A program made the position numbers and the translations under genes. The notes beneath the pieces are model-generated. The model saw nothing but the letters and a program-made list of their open reading frames with translations, ran no database searches and was not told where the DNA came from. A stretch of 64,000 nucleotides of DNA from Evansella vedderi (lineage in GTDB: Bacteria > Bacillota > Bacilli > Bacillales > Salisediminibacteriaceae): positions 62,001 to 126,000 of the forward strand of contig NZ_JAUSUG010000017.1 in the NCBI RefSeq assembly GCF_030813435.1, written 5' to 3'. Of this stretch, positions 41,399 to 50,314 are shown in pieces. Within the stretch, counting starts at the first letter, position 1; each line of letters opens with the position of its first letter.

Positions 41399-42167
41399 TT
41401 GATACGTCACCCACCAAGTCGTCTTCTTTGATCGGGCGACCATAAATGTCCTCAAACGTCTGTTCACTTACTGAGCTGGCCGGCCCATCAAAAACGACTT
41501 CTCCGTTTCGAAGACCAATAATACGGTCTGCATACTGCATGGATAGATCAATTGCATGTAAGTTAACGACCATTGTAATATTATCTTCTTTATTAATTCT
41601 TTTTAAATCTTTCATTACTGCATGAGAGGTAGGAGGATCTAAACTTGCTACTGGCTCGTCAGCTAAAATTAATTTCGGTTTTTGAGTGAGTGCACGTGCG
41701 ATACTCACACGCTGCTGTTGTCCACCACTAAGCTGATCTGCTCGAATATACGCTTTTTCTGCAATTCCAACACGATCTAAACTATTTAAAGCTAGCTTTA
41801 CATCCTCTTGTGAGAAAAGAGAAAAAATACTGCGAAGCGTTCCGGTGTGTCCTAATCGGCCAGCAAGAACATTTCGTAGAACGGAAGAACGTTTTACTAA
41901 ATTATAATTTTGAAAAATCATACCAATGTTTCTGCGGAAGCTTCGAAGCCTACGGTCCGAAAACTTCAAAGTATTCTCCCCGTCAATCAGCAATTCTCCA
42001 TCTGTTGGTTTAACCATTTGGTTAATACTTCGGATAAGTGTTGACTTACCTGCACCTGATAGCCCTACAATAACGACGAATTCACCATCTTTAATTTCTA
42101 AGTTAATGTTTTTTAATCCTTTATGACCATTTGGATAGGTTAAAGAAACATTACGAAATTGAATCAT
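41391..42167 (-). CDS. phnC: Phosphonate ABC transporter ATP-binding protein PhnC
   Basis: 258 residues. Walker A GLSGAGKST, Q-loop IFQNYNLVKRSSVLRNVLAG, signature LSGGQQQRVSIARAL, Walker B LILADEPVASLDPPTS, and the H-loop MVVNLHAIDL. The sequence around RSSVLRNVLAGRLG is typical of PhnC. It drives uptake of phosphonate, phosphite or related compounds. Lies 68 bp after phnD and overlaps the first permease gene. Confidence 0.94.
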   Translation of the reverse strand: MIQFRNVSLTYPNGHKGLKNINLEIKDGEFVVIVGLSGAGKSTLIRSINQMVKPTDGELLIDGENTLKFSDRRLRSFRRNIGMIFQNYNLVKRSSVLRNVLAGRLGHTGTLRSIFSLFSQEDVKLALNSLDRVGIAEKAYIRADQLSGGQQQRVSIARALTQKPKLILADEPVASLDPPTSHAVMKDLKRINKEDNITMVVNLHAIDLSMQYADRIIGLRNGEVVFDGPASSVSEQTFEDIYGRPIKEDDLVGDVSNE

Positions 42168-42235
42168 GTTTATCTTCCCTCATTTTTTCATGGAATAGGG
42201 GAAAAGCAGTAGCTTTTCCCCCTTATATTTTTTTC

Positions 42236-43195
42236 TTACTCAAACTGCTCTCGGAAGTTCTCGTAAGTATCACGTACGATTTGGTACTCATCTGAACTTG
42301 CCTCAGCAATTCCATCCCAATTATAAACGTTATACATTACTTCAATCATTTCTTCATCATCATTGAAATCTAAGAATGCTTGCTTGATTTTATCCATCCA
42401 CTCTTGGCTTAAACCAGAACGTAAAGAGATTGTATCGTTAGGGATTGGTTCTGTAAATCCAATAACTTTCATATCCATTGCTTCTGGACGCTCATCTGCA
42501 ATACGCTCACGAGCATCTTCGAACGTTGTTGCAAAGTCAGCTTGTCCATCAAGAACTGCGATTAACGCGTTGTCATGTCCACCAACAGAAGTTTGGGAGA
42601 AATGAGTGTCTAAGTTATCTACGCCAGCATTCATGAAAGTTGTTGCTGGGAATAAGAAACCAGAAGTTGACGTTAAGTCAGCAAATGCCCAAACAAAACC
42701 TGGTGTTTCAATTAAATCTTCGATTGAGTCAATTTCAGAATCTTCAGCTACTGTGAATTGTGCACGGTAAGAAGTTTCTCCATTACGAACAGATTTAAGG
42801 ATAACTTCTACATCAGCACGCTCTTCTGCTTGTACGAATCCGAAAGCTGGTAAGAACCCGATATCGATTTGTTGTGTTCTCATACCTTCTACTAATGCAG
42901 TGTAGTCAGTCATAACTTGTGCATCTACTTCTACGTCTAAAATCTCAGATAAACGCTCTGACAAAGGAGCAACTGTTGTTGCGATATTAGCAGCATCTTG
43001 AGATGGAACGAATCCCATAGTAAGTTTTGTTACTTCTTCTCCTTCTGCTGCATCTTCAGTAGTTTCATCAGTTGTTTCTGTTTCTTCAGGTGCATCTCCA
43101 GCACCAGCATCTGCCTCAGGCTCGTCAGCAGTACCACAAGCAACTAATGAAAGTGCTAGTACGGATGAAAATAAAGTTGTGAAAATTTTCTTCAT
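42236..43195 (-). CDS. phnD: Phosphonate/phosphite-binding lipoprotein PhnD
   Basis: 319 residues from ATG 43195 (GTGAGGGATTTTTAC upstream). Signal peptide MKKIFTTLFSSVLALSLVAC with lipobox SLVAC, then an acidic Thr/Glu/Ala-rich linker (about 30 residues), then a type 2 periplasmic binding fold: TMGFVPSQDAANIA, DYTALVEGMRTQQIDIGFL, SGFLFPATTFMNAG and FTEPIPNDTISLRSGL. The PNDT region and SQDA motif are usual for PhnD/PtxB. No C-P lyase or phosphite dehydrogenase gene is in the window, so the true ligand (phosphonate or phosphite) is unknown. Confidence 0.92.
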   Translation of the reverse strand: MKKIFTTLFSSVLALSLVACGTADEPEADAGAGDAPEETETTDETTEDAAEGEEVTKLTMGFVPSQDAANIATTVAPLSERLSEILDVEVDAQVMTDYTALVEGMRTQQIDIGFLPAFGFVQAEERADVEVILKSVRNGETSYRAQFTVAEDSEIDSIEDLIETPGFVWAFADLTSTSGFLFPATTFMNAGVDNLDTHFSQTSVGGHDNALIAVLDGQADFATTFEDARERIADERPEAMDMKVIGFTEPIPNDTISLRSGLSQEWMDKIKQAFLDFNDDEEMIEVMYNVYNWDGIAEASSDEYQIVRDTYENFREQFE

Positions 43196-43502
43196 GTAAA
43201 AATCCCTCACTTTTTGTAGTATCTTGTACAACCAAAACGATTATACAATACAGTATTTCGAAAAGCTACAACATTTACACCAAATTTACACTGTTTTCAC
43301 AAAAAAAATGTAAGAAAGGCTAACATTAAGGCTAAAACAAAATAAAATTATTCGTTTCAAGCAATCTAGTAAAATTATGGTAAACTTGCCGAATAAGTAT
43401 AAAATGTATTAATCTGTTTAATGTGTTTAATTTATAAAGGGGTAATAGCAACGAAATATTATAATGTGCTATTTTCTTATCTTATAAAAGGACGTGGAAG
43501 AA
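43196..43502. promoter_or_regulatory. Divergent control region of phnD with 11-bp-spaced PhoP-like boxes
   Basis: TTTACA (43274-43279), TTTACA (43285-43290) and TTCACA (43296-43301) are direct repeats exactly 11 bp apart, as in PhoP-binding sites of Bacillus (TT(A/C/T)ACA-N5). A minus-strand TATAAT at 43245-43240 with no good -35 would place the boxes just upstream of an activator-dependent phnD promoter. The boxes read on the strand opposite to phnD, which is a caveat. Confidence 0.5.
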
Positions 43503-44333
43503 TTGGTAAAGGAAAAACTTTTTATATTTGACTTAGACGGAACGTTGTATGAAGGAACAGACCATTTTGATTATTACGCAAAGAGACTTTTATTAGATGT
43601 ACCTAAAGAAAGTCATGAAGCTTACTGGAAGGATTATGAGCGTATGAAAGCAGGCGAGCACCCAGTCTCTATTGGTAAAGCCTACGATTCGAAGAATGAT
43701 GCCATTCTCACAGTGGATCCAATGACGTTAACAGTAGTGGAGGCTGTAGATTGGGAAGGGAATTCTTTGAAGGATGTGGAAGAACAATATGGGGAACAGC
43801 AAATCCAATTTGATTTCAAAAATGTGATAGCCATTGGAGATGGGTGGTGGCTGCCATGTGCCTGTGCCATCCATTACGGAGTGAAAGAATGCTATCCAAG
43901 GTATGTGGAAACGAAAGACTATATGTCTTCAGATGCCTTTGAATTAGAAAAAATCCCCGGTCTAGCACCGTTCTTAAAGAATTTGAAGGATCAGGCAACC
44001 GTAGTATTACTAACAAACAGTGATGAGGATGATGTGGCGCGGTTATTGAGAGAGCTTGAATTAACAGGTCTCTTCCACGAAGTTGTAACCTCCGCACAAA
44101 AACCAACGAAAACAAAGCATTATTTCGAGGAGCTTGTAAAAAAATATAATGTGGAAGGCAATCAAGTGGTATCAATTGGTGATAACTTTATTAATGAAAT
44201 TGCTCCTGCCTTGTTAATGGGAATGAAGGCAGTTTATATATCTGATCATGCTAAAGTTGCTGATCATCACGATCTTATGCAGGTAAAAAATATGACAGAG
44301 TGGATGGAACAAATGAAGCCTTTGTTCAAATAG
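43503..44333 (+). CDS. HAD-superfamily hydrolase
   Basis: 276 residues from TTG 43503 (AAAGGACG lies about 10 nt upstream; a GTG at 43494 is too close to it). Motif I FIFDLDGTLYEG, motif II LLTNSDED, motif III Lys in QKPTKTKHYF, and motif IV VSIGDNFINEIAPALLMGM with VYI after it. The insertion between motifs I and II contains an unusual segment VIAIGDGWWLPCACAIHYG. Probably a phosphatase of unknown substrate. Divergent from phnD; a role in phosphorus scavenging is possible but not shown. Confidence 0.82.
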   Translation: MVKEKLFIFDLDGTLYEGTDHFDYYAKRLLLDVPKESHEAYWKDYERMKAGEHPVSIGKAYDSKNDAILTVDPMTLTVVEAVDWEGNSLKDVEEQYGEQQIQFDFKNVIAIGDGWWLPCACAIHYGVKECYPRYVETKDYMSSDAFELEKIPGLAPFLKNLKDQATVVLLTNSDEDDVARLLRELELTGLFHEVVTSAQKPTKTKHYFEELVKKYNVEGNQVVSIGDNFINEIAPALLMGMKAVYISDHAKVADHHDLMQVKNMTEWMEQMKPLFK

Positions 44334-44342
44334 ATACATTTT

Positions 44343-44390
44343 AAAGGTACTCCAGTGGAATGAAGCATCGTTCCGTGGGAGTACCTTTTT
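44343..44390 (+). terminator. Terminator after the HAD gene
   Basis: AAAGGTACTCC and GGGAGTACCTTTTT enclose a second inner hairpin (GGAATGAAGCATCGTTCC). Confidence 0.88.
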
Positions 44391-44496
44391 ATTTCCTTTT
44401 AGAAATCTACTATTTATAAACTAGTTTTAATAGTTTAATAGGGATGAAATGGACTGGTTAGTAAATCGGCATAGGGAATAAAAGATAAAATAATAA

Positions 44497-44541
44497 GGCT
44501 ACTGGAAAGGTATAAACCCAACCTTTTCAGTAGCCCTTTTT
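44497..44541. terminator. ald terminator
   Basis: Arms GGCTACTGGAAAGGT and ACCTTTTCAGTAGCC (one mismatch), with T run CTTTTTT on plus and TTATTATTTT on minus; bidirectional. Confidence 0.8.
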
Positions 44542-45659
44542 TAGAATAATAAAGTTTCTTCTACTGACTTGTAGTCATAGCCTAAATCTTTAGCAACTGC
44601 CTCGTATGTTACGTAGCCATTTGCTGTGTTTACTCCTTTCACTAGGGCTGCGTTTTCTTTGAGTGCTTGTTGAAGTCCTTTGTTTGCAATTTGCAATGCA
44701 TACGGTACCGTCACGTTTGTTAAAGCGATGGTAGACGTTCTTGGTACAGCACCCGGCATGTTAGCAACAGCATAATGAACAACACCGTGTTTTGTATAGA
44801 TAGGATCATCGTGTGTAGTAATACGGTCAACTGTTTCAAAAATACCACCTTGGTCGATGGCCACGTCAACAATCACCGATCCTGGCATCATTTCCATTAT
44901 CATATCTTCTGTAACAAGCTTTGGTGCTTTTGCACCTGGAATAAGTACTGCTCCTATTACTAGATCAGATTCCTTTACTGCACTAGCAATATTTAATGGA
45001 TTACTCATAATGGTATTAATCTCTGTACCGAATATATCATCTAACTGACGAAGGCGTTCGGGACTTAAGTCAATAATCGTTACATCAGCCCCAAGTCCCA
45101 TAGCAATTTTTGCAGCGTTTGTTCCAACGACACCACCGCCAATAACAGTTACTTTCCCACGTTTAACACCAGGAACTCCAGATAATAGGATGCCACTTCC
45201 ACCTTTTGGCTTTTCTAGAAATTGAGCTCCAATTTGAGCAGCCATACGACCTGCTACTTCACTCATAGGTGTTAATAATGGAAGAGTACGATTTACTTCT
45301 ACTGTTTCATAAGCTACTGCAGTAACCTTTTTCTCCGTTAATGCCTCTGCAAGCTCTGGAACAGCGGCTAAATGAAGATATGTGAAGAGAATTAGTCCTT
45401 CCCTAAAGTAATCATATTCGGTAGGAAGGGGCTCTTTAACCTTCATAACCATATCTGCAAGACCCCAAACATCACGAGCTTCGTTGATAATGGAAGCACC
45501 AGCTTGTGTGTATGCTTCATCGGTGAAACCGCTTCCAATACCAGCGTCCATTTCGATAAACACTTCATGTCCTGCCTGAGTAAGAGTCAATACACCAGCT
45601 GGTGTTAAAGCAACACGGTTTTCGTTATTTTTTATTTCTCTAGGCACTCCAATTTTCAT
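44541..45659 (-). CDS. ald: Alanine dehydrogenase
   Basis: 372 residues from ATG 45659 (AAGGAGGGCTGTTCC upstream). NAD-dependent oxidative deamination of L-alanine to pyruvate, needed for normal sporulation in B. subtilis. N-terminal [20 protein letters not shown], catalytic-domain [20 protein letters not shown] with LHLAA, NAD-binding [20 protein letters not shown], and [10 protein letters not shown] with THDDPIY. All usual motifs present. Single gene with its own terminator. Confidence 0.97.
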   Translation of the reverse strand: MKIGVPREIKNNENRVALTPAGVLTLTQAGHEVFIEMDAGIGSGFTDEAYTQAGASIINEARDVWGLADMVMKVKEPLPTEYDYFREGLILFTYLHLAAVPELAEALTEKKVTAVAYETVEVNRTLPLLTPMSEVAGRMAAQIGAQFLEKPKGGSGILLSGVPGVKRGKVTVIGGGVVGTNAAKIAMGLGADVTIIDLSPERLRQLDDIFGTEINTIMSNPLNIASAVKESDLVIGAVLIPGAKAPKLVTEDMIMEMMPGSVIVDVAIDQGGIFETVDRITTHDDPIYTKHGVVHYAVANMPGAVPRTSTIALTNVTVPYALQIANKGLQQALKENAALVKGVNTANGYVTYEAVAKDLGYDYKSVEETLLF

Positions 45660-45756
45660 GGAACAGCCCTCCTTACTATGTATTTGTTGAGTGGACAATC
45701 CACCCCATAGACTATTTTAACGAAGTAATTATATTTCTACCACATTTTTTTATTAA

Positions 45757-45829
45757 ACGGCTATTTTCTAAAAGGGGGTTTTGGGTTCTCCAAGCCTTAT
45801 AAAAGCAACAAATTTTACAAAACAGCCCA
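45757..45829 (-). repeat. Mosaic dispersed repeat fragment, 45.8 kb
   Basis: On the minus strand it reads GGGCTGTTTTGTAAAATTTG, TTGCTTTTATAAGGCTTGGA and GAACCC, the 5' modules of the family. ACGGCTATTTT at the far side inversely repeats the first module, so this copy has inverted ends. Confidence 0.65.
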
Positions 45830-45855
45830 TTAGATATAGTCAGTTTAATGTCCAT

Positions 45856-45887
45856 AAAAAACCAGGATAGGATTTTCTATCCTGGTT
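45856..45887 (-). terminator. Terminator of the KTSC-like gene
   Basis: AACCAGGATAG and CTATCCTGGTT, 6-nt loop; the minus strand continues with TTTTTT. Confidence 0.9.
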
Positions 45888-45888
45888 G

Positions 45889-46101
45889 TTAATGTATAGT
45901 CTTTGATGGGAAGCGGGGTTCTATTCTTTCTTTAAAAAAGCCATTATAATCATTACTTGATAACAATCCCACATAGTCAAGTTTAAACACTTCATAATAG
46001 ATGACATAGTCACCATTTTTAAAGTGTACATGGAGCTCCCTTGATAGTTCATCATACTCCATATATTGCAAGTCTCCCTGATTTACTTCAACTTTTTCCA
46101 T
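45889..46101 (-). CDS. KTSC-domain-like small protein
   Basis: 70 residues; ATG 46101 with GAAAGGGCGGATAGT upstream. The pattern LQYMEYDELSRELHVHFKNG, DYVIYYEVFKLDYVGLLSS and DYNGFFKERIEPRF fits the KTSC domain (short beta-rich unit in which a substituted residue turns up before the FxxHI/RI end). KTSC domains occur alone or fused to lysyl-tRNA synthetase-like or nuclease proteins; the role of stand-alone copies is unknown. Confidence 0.65.
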   Translation of the reverse strand: MEKVEVNQGDLQYMEYDELSRELHVHFKNGDYVIYYEVFKLDYVGLLSSNDYNGFFKERIEPRFPSKTIH

Positions 46102-46174
46102 ACTATCCGCCCTTTCCTATGGATTTAGGGACATTATAGTTTTAGACTACCCTTTTTTTGAAAAAAGAAACGGA

Positions 46175-46402
46175 TTACATAAAGAATTGGGTCATTTCAT
46201 CCTTTGAAAGAACTTTGCCACTGGAAACAATACGATTATCCACGATGAGAGTTGGAGTATAAAAAACTCCATCCATATAAGGAGGATCTTCATGATGAAT
46301 TTCAATATTTGCTTGTAATCCCATGTCTTCAATAACTTCAAATAGTCTTTTTTCAACGATTCTTCCATTAATATTTGATTTAATGAAAAGTTTCACATCC
46401 AT
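46175..46402 (-). CDS. Thioredoxin-fold-like small protein without catalytic cysteines
   Basis: 75 residues from ATG 46402 (GAGGTGAGAGAA upstream; the GTG at 46411 lies inside that site). The beginning MDVKLFIKSNINGRIVEKRL and the end YTPTLIVDNRIVSSGKVLSK (cis-Pro-like TP followed by a beta strand and gain-of-G-x-V turn) resemble thioredoxin/glutaredoxin proteins. The CxxC site is missing (SNINGR occupies its place). A binding rather than redox role is likely. Confidence 0.6.
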   Translation of the reverse strand: MDVKLFIKSNINGRIVEKRLFEVIEDMGLQANIEIHHEDPPYMDGVFYTPTLIVDNRIVSSGKVLSKDEMTQFFM

Positions 46403-46848
46403 TTCTCTCACCTCAATTTCATTTAGAGCTTCTCTCTACCTTTATTATAAATCCTTTTAAATTCCCATAATCGATTGTATATGGCAAGGTTGTGACTAAT
46501 TTGTTACTAATTAATTAACTCTCAACGGATAGTTATAATAATTTTATTACTATATAATTTACTATTTTTATAATATTTCGATAAAGGGCGTGGTATAATT
46601 TTCCTTAAATGAACTGATTCGAAAGAATTATTTTTATAAAAATAATTTATTTTTCTTGAAATTTTCTTAAGAACAATAATAGAATATAAGGACAAGAAGG
46701 TTTTGGAAAAATTAAGAAGGTAGCGAAGAAAGTATGTCTTCATTTGGGCACTTGGACATTCTGGAGCTAGTAGTGCAACCGACCTAACAAAAGGTCGGTT
46801 TTTTAGTTTTAAAAGTAAATCAACAGTAAGTAGGAGAAGGAGAACAAT
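46403..46848. other. AT-rich spacer with candidate leader RNA
   Basis: About 445 bp without a credible gene; one minus-strand frame of 73 codons is extremely AT-rich and has no ribosome site. The last 125 bp hold hairpins and a terminator described separately. Confidence 0.5.
46725..46804 (+). promoter_or_regulatory. Hairpins plus terminator before the GGDEF-EAL gene
   Basis: GAAGA/TCTTC (46725-46741), GCACT/AGTGC (46748-46776), then a perfect terminator AACCGACCT/AGGTCGGTT with a 6-nt loop and T6 (46777-46804), 45 nt before the gene. Because no gene lies directly upstream on this strand, it is likely a transcript leader subject to premature termination, possibly a riboswitch; I do not match it to a known class, including c-di-GMP-I. 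Confidence 0.45.
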
Positions 46849-48630
46849 ATGGACTCAAGCAAACAAACAAAAGAAGGAAACTTGGAGTTACCTAAGTGGT
46901 TTAACATCCTTCCTAATAGTGATCAAAAAGCTGATCAACTGTCGATCTATAAAAAAATTACTTTATCCCTTAGTAAAGCTTTAGAGGAAACCTCGTTATT
47001 GCTTGTAATTAATAACAAAGGTCACATTTTGTTTGTTAGTACAGCTTTTTGTGAATTGCTTCAATATAGGGAAGAGGATTTAATTGGTGCAGATTATTTT
47101 CTTTTACAGCACCGATCTTTTCGTACAGAATCTAAAGGTGATTTTAAAAATGCCCTTACACGTAATAGTACTATCACGTTAGAGATGATTCCTAAAAGGA
47201 AAAATGGTAATCCTGTCATTTTACAGACAACAATGATGCCGTTGATAGAAGGGAAAGGGGATTTATTCTTACTTGTTCATCAAGATGTAACTAGATTAAA
47301 GCAAGCAGAAAAAGTTATAAAAGAGCTTGTTGCAGTGGATACACTCACAGGTCTTCCTAACCGCGATAAATTTGAAAGGGATATTTCCTTTTTAATTGAA
47401 AAGGGAAGGGATGGAAATGGCTCTTCCTTTGCTATTCTTTTTATTGACTTAGACAGGTTTAAGTTTTATAACGATACTCTTGGTCATTTTACTGGAGATA
47501 AGTTAATTCAAGTGATTGCACAAACATTATTAAGTTTGGATTGTAAAGGCCTTCAGGTATACCGATACGGTGGGGATGAATTTTCTTTGTTATTGCAATT
47601 TCCTGAATCGGAGCAGGAAATTCAAACTATTGCTGAAGAATTACTGCAACGCTTTCAATCTCCTTTCCATGTAAAGGGGAAGGAGTTATATATCACAGCA
47701 AGTATAGGCATTTCAGTATATCCTGAATTGGGAACTAATTATGATGAATTGGTTCATCAAGCTGAAATGGCAATGCAATATGCGAAGGAGCGAGGCAAGG
47801 ATGACTTTCAATGGTATCATCCATCCATAAGGACAGAGCATGATGAGAAATTATTCATGGAAAAACGGCTTCGTTTAGCAACAGAAAAAAAGAGATTTAC
47901 ATTGGTATATCAGCCTCAAATTAATTTGCGAACGAAAAAGGTTGTTGGAGTGGAAGCATTAATTCGTTGGAATGATAATGAACTAGGTCCAATAGCGCCT
48001 TCGGTTTTCATTGCTCTCGCAGAAGAAACAGGCCTCGTTATTCCTATAGGAGATTGGGTATTAGAAGAGGCTTGTAAACAAGCAAAAGCTTGGTGTAATG
48101 AAGGGGACGCTTTGAGGATGGGCATCAACATATCACCATTGCAATTTCAGCGTCCAGACTTTGTAAGTAAAGTAAAGCATATTTTGCGGAAGACTCAGCT
48201 AGACCCAACACTCCTTGACTTAGAAATTACAGAAAACGATTTGTTATATAGTAGAAAGGAATCCTTTAAGACATTGGAAAGGCTAAAGGAGTTGGGGATC
48301 ACCATATCCATTGATGACTTTGGTACTGGATATTCTTCTTTAAGCTATTTAAGAAAGTTTCCTATTGATACTTTAAAAATTGATCAATCCTTTATACAAG
48401 AGTTAGTTGAAAATTCAAATGATCAAGCTATTGTTACCTCCATCATTCAATTAGCACATAATATGAACTTGAAGGTAATAGCAGAAGGAGTTGAAACGAA
48501 GGATATGGTCGATTTCTTAAACGAGCGTCAATGTGACGAAATGCAAGGATTTCTTTACAGTAAACCATTGCCAGGAAATGAAGTGACCATGTTTATTAAT
48601 CAGGTTAACCCTGAGGATGCCCTAGAGTAG
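46849..48630 (+). CDS. PAS-GGDEF-EAL c-di-GMP turnover protein
   Basis: 593 residues, soluble. A PAS domain (about 45-160), a GGDEF domain (about 165-330) with intact RYGGDEFSLLL and FIDLDRFKFYNDTLGH, and an EAL domain (about 345-590) with VEALIRWND, LEITENDLLY, DDFGTGYSSLSYL, IDQSFIQ and AEGVET. All catalytic residues appear present in both domains, so it could make and degrade c-di-GMP; one activity usually dominates. ATG 46849 follows AGGAGAAGGAGAACAAT. The upstream hairpins and terminator suggest RNA-level control. Confidence 0.93.
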   Translation: MDSSKQTKEGNLELPKWFNILPNSDQKADQLSIYKKITLSLSKALEETSLLLVINNKGHILFVSTAFCELLQYREEDLIGADYFLLQHRSFRTESKGDFKNALTRNSTITLEMIPKRKNGNPVILQTTMMPLIEGKGDLFLLVHQDVTRLKQAEKVIKELVAVDTLTGLPNRDKFERDISFLIEKGRDGNGSSFAILFIDLDRFKFYNDTLGHFTGDKLIQVIAQTLLSLDCKGLQVYRYGGDEFSLLLQFPESEQEIQTIAEELLQRFQSPFHVKGKELYITASIGISVYPELGTNYDELVHQAEMAMQYAKERGKDDFQWYHPSIRTEHDEKLFMEKRLRLATEKKRFTLVYQPQINLRTKKVVGVEALIRWNDNELGPIAPSVFIALAEETGLVIPIGDWVLEEACKQAKAWCNEGDALRMGINISPLQFQRPDFVSKVKHILRKTQLDPTLLDLEITENDLLYSRKESFKTLERLKELGITISIDDFGTGYSSLSYLRKFPIDTLKIDQSFIQELVENSNDQAIVTSIIQLAHNMNLKVIAEGVETKDMVDFLNERQCDEMQGFLYSKPLPGNEVTMFINQVNPEDALE

Positions 48631-48796
48631 TTTGATAAAAAAAGGTAGTTTCAACCATAAAACTGATATTTTGTATAAAATATTTAGTTTTATGGTTTAA
48701 TTTTTGACTAATCTATGAATTCCATTTTATAGTTATATACGATTGAACCCTTTCGTTATATGATGAATGGAAGAAAAAACGAAAAGAGGGATGTAC

Positions 48797-49231
48797 TTGG
48801 AAGGAGAAGGTAAACAGAAAAAGATTGAATATGCCCTATTTACTGCATGGGGAATAGCATTAATTGCTACTTTAGGGTCTTTATATTTTTCGGAGATTCT
48901 ATTGTTTATTCCTTGTGAGCTGTGCTGGATTCAACGTATTTTCATGTATCCATTAGCCATAACCTTAGCCATTGCCTCTGTAAAAAAAGATGCTAAACAG
49001 GCTATTTACACATTACCTTTAAGTTTAATTGGAATGGGTTTTTCTATTTATCATTATATGCTTGAGAAAATTCCAGCCTTGAGTGCTCGGGCAGAAGCAT
49101 GTGGAATTATTCCTTGTAATTATGAGTATATAAACTGGTTTGGCTTTATCACAATTCCATTTTTAGCATTAATAGCATTTTTCCTTATTTCAGTAATAAT
49201 GATATGGGTAATTAAAGTCTCGAAGGAGTGA
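48797..49231 (+). CDS. bdbC: DsbB/BdbC-family disulfide bond formation protein
   Basis: 144 residues from TTG 48797 (GAGGG lies 6 nt before it); an ATG at 48767 without a ribosome site would add ten residues. Four transmembrane helices with the quinone-side pair CELC (IPCELCWIQRIFMYP) and a second pair C-x4-C (EACGIIPCNYEYINWFG). It reoxidises a partner thiol oxidase by passing electrons to menaquinone. The next gene, 7 nt downstream, encodes a membrane-anchored thioredoxin-like protein that is the probable partner. Confidence 0.9.
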   Translation: MEGEGKQKKIEYALFTAWGIALIATLGSLYFSEILLFIPCELCWIQRIFMYPLAITLAIASVKKDAKQAIYTLPLSLIGMGFSIYHYMLEKIPALSARAEACGIIPCNYEYINWFGFITIPFLALIAFFLISVIMIWVIKVSKE

Positions 49232-49238
49232 GTATTGA

Positions 49239-49712
49239 ATGAAAAAAGTAATTATTTTCGGTTTAGTTATCATAGTAATCTTTGGTGCTTTAGCGTTTGT
49301 AACTTCTTATCAAAATAAGCAGCAATCGGCAGGGAATCCTTTTGGTAAGGATCGTATTGCACAAAGTACCATTAATCAATTGGATGATCCACTATACCAA
49401 AACATTATTTTACCTGAGGAATTGGATGAAAAGCTTGAGGCAGGGGAATCATTGACTGTTTATTTCTATAGTCCTGAATGTGAACAATGTAATCTTGCTA
49501 CACCAATTTTAATGCCGGTAGCGGAAGAGTTAGGTGTAGAAGTGTATTTATACAGTGTATTAGAGTTTACTCAGGGCTGGGATGATTATGATATTGAAGG
49601 CACACCGACTCTTATTCACTTTGAGGATGGACAAGAGGCTTTGCGCCTAGTTGGACGTGCAGACACAGAAACCTACGAGCAGTACTTTAGACAAATCGTT
49701 CTCGAACAATAA
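49239..49712 (+). CDS. Membrane-anchored thioredoxin-like protein
   Basis: 157 residues. An N-terminal signal anchor (VIIFGLVIIVIFGALAFV) is followed by an extracytoplasmic thioredoxin fold with VYFYSPECEQCNLATPILMP (CxxC), YSVLEFTQGWDDYDIEGTPT (cis-Pro TPT) and HFEDGQEALRLVG. Coupled to the DsbB-like gene before it, it could be the thiol oxidase (BdbD-like in function, though of thioredoxin rather than DsbA type) of that pair. ATG 49239 after GGAGTGAGTATTGA. Confidence 0.85.
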   Translation: MKKVIIFGLVIIVIFGALAFVTSYQNKQQSAGNPFGKDRIAQSTINQLDDPLYQNIILPEELDEKLEAGESLTVYFYSPECEQCNLATPILMPVAEELGVEVYLYSVLEFTQGWDDYDIEGTPTLIHFEDGQEALRLVGRADTETYEQYFRQIVLEQ

Positions 49713-49716
49713 GTAT

Positions 49717-49759
49717 AAAAGGGCTCAAATGGTTAAAAATACCTTTTGAGCCCTTTTAG
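49717..49759 (+). terminator. Terminator of the disulfide pair
   Basis: AAAAGGGCTCAAATGGT and ACCTTTTGAGCCCTTTT, one mismatch, 7-nt loop. Confidence 0.9.
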
Positions 49760-49905
49760 TGTAAAGATTTAAAGAAAATGGCATGCTAGATAATATTTTA
49801 GGTAACAATATTTTATAACAAGTTAATGGGAATCTTTGTAAAAGATGACAAGGAGCAAAATACCTTATACAATAAAAAGAGGAAAAATAATGGAGGTGTC
49901 ACTAA

Positions 49906-50178
49906 ATGAACAAATTAATTAAATACATAGGTATCGGTCTTTTGGTAGGTTGGGTTGTCGCCCTTATTGCCAATTTCACTATTTACCAAGAAACAACGAT
50001 GCAGTTAACCTTTATTCATCCAATAGTTGATGGAATACTATTTATGGCTGTAATGATAGCCATTTATTTCGCTGTTGTATCCCTTTATAGGAAAAATGAA
50101 AGTCAAGCATCTATTGTTTTAGGGACTGTAGGAACCATATCAATGGTATTAGCAATCGCCTTTTATTTCTATATATAA
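49906..50178 (+). CDS. 90-residue membrane protein, unknown function
   Basis: ATG 49906 after AATGGAGGTGTCACTAA. Three transmembrane segments (about 6-27, 37-58 and 68-88). No catalytic motif. Flanked by terminators on both sides, so it is its own transcription unit. Confidence 0.65.
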   Translation: MNKLIKYIGIGLLVGWVVALIANFTIYQETTMQLTFIHPIVDGILFMAVMIAIYFAVVSLYRKNESQASIVLGTVGTISMVLAIAFYFYI

Positions 50179-50191
50179 TTAAAAAGATTTT

Positions 50192-50225
50192 AAACCCACT
50201 GTCTATGGTTATACAGTGGGTTTTC
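50192..50225 (+). terminator. Terminator of the 90-residue membrane protein gene
   Basis: AAACCCACTGT and ACAGTGGGTTT perfect arms, 10-nt loop, T4. Confidence 0.88.
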
Positions 50226-50314
50226 TATGTATGTACGTCTCTGAAGGTAGCTAACACTAAAGAAACTAAATCTAATATGATATAGTCATAGATAGAAAAA
50301 GGAGGAGTATACAG

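Noticed and set aside
46522-46743. 73-codon minus-strand frame in the spacer before the GGDEF-EAL gene
   Set aside because: Extremely AT-rich, no ribosome site, Lys/Ile/Tyr/Asn-dominated product, overlaps the candidate leader RNA.
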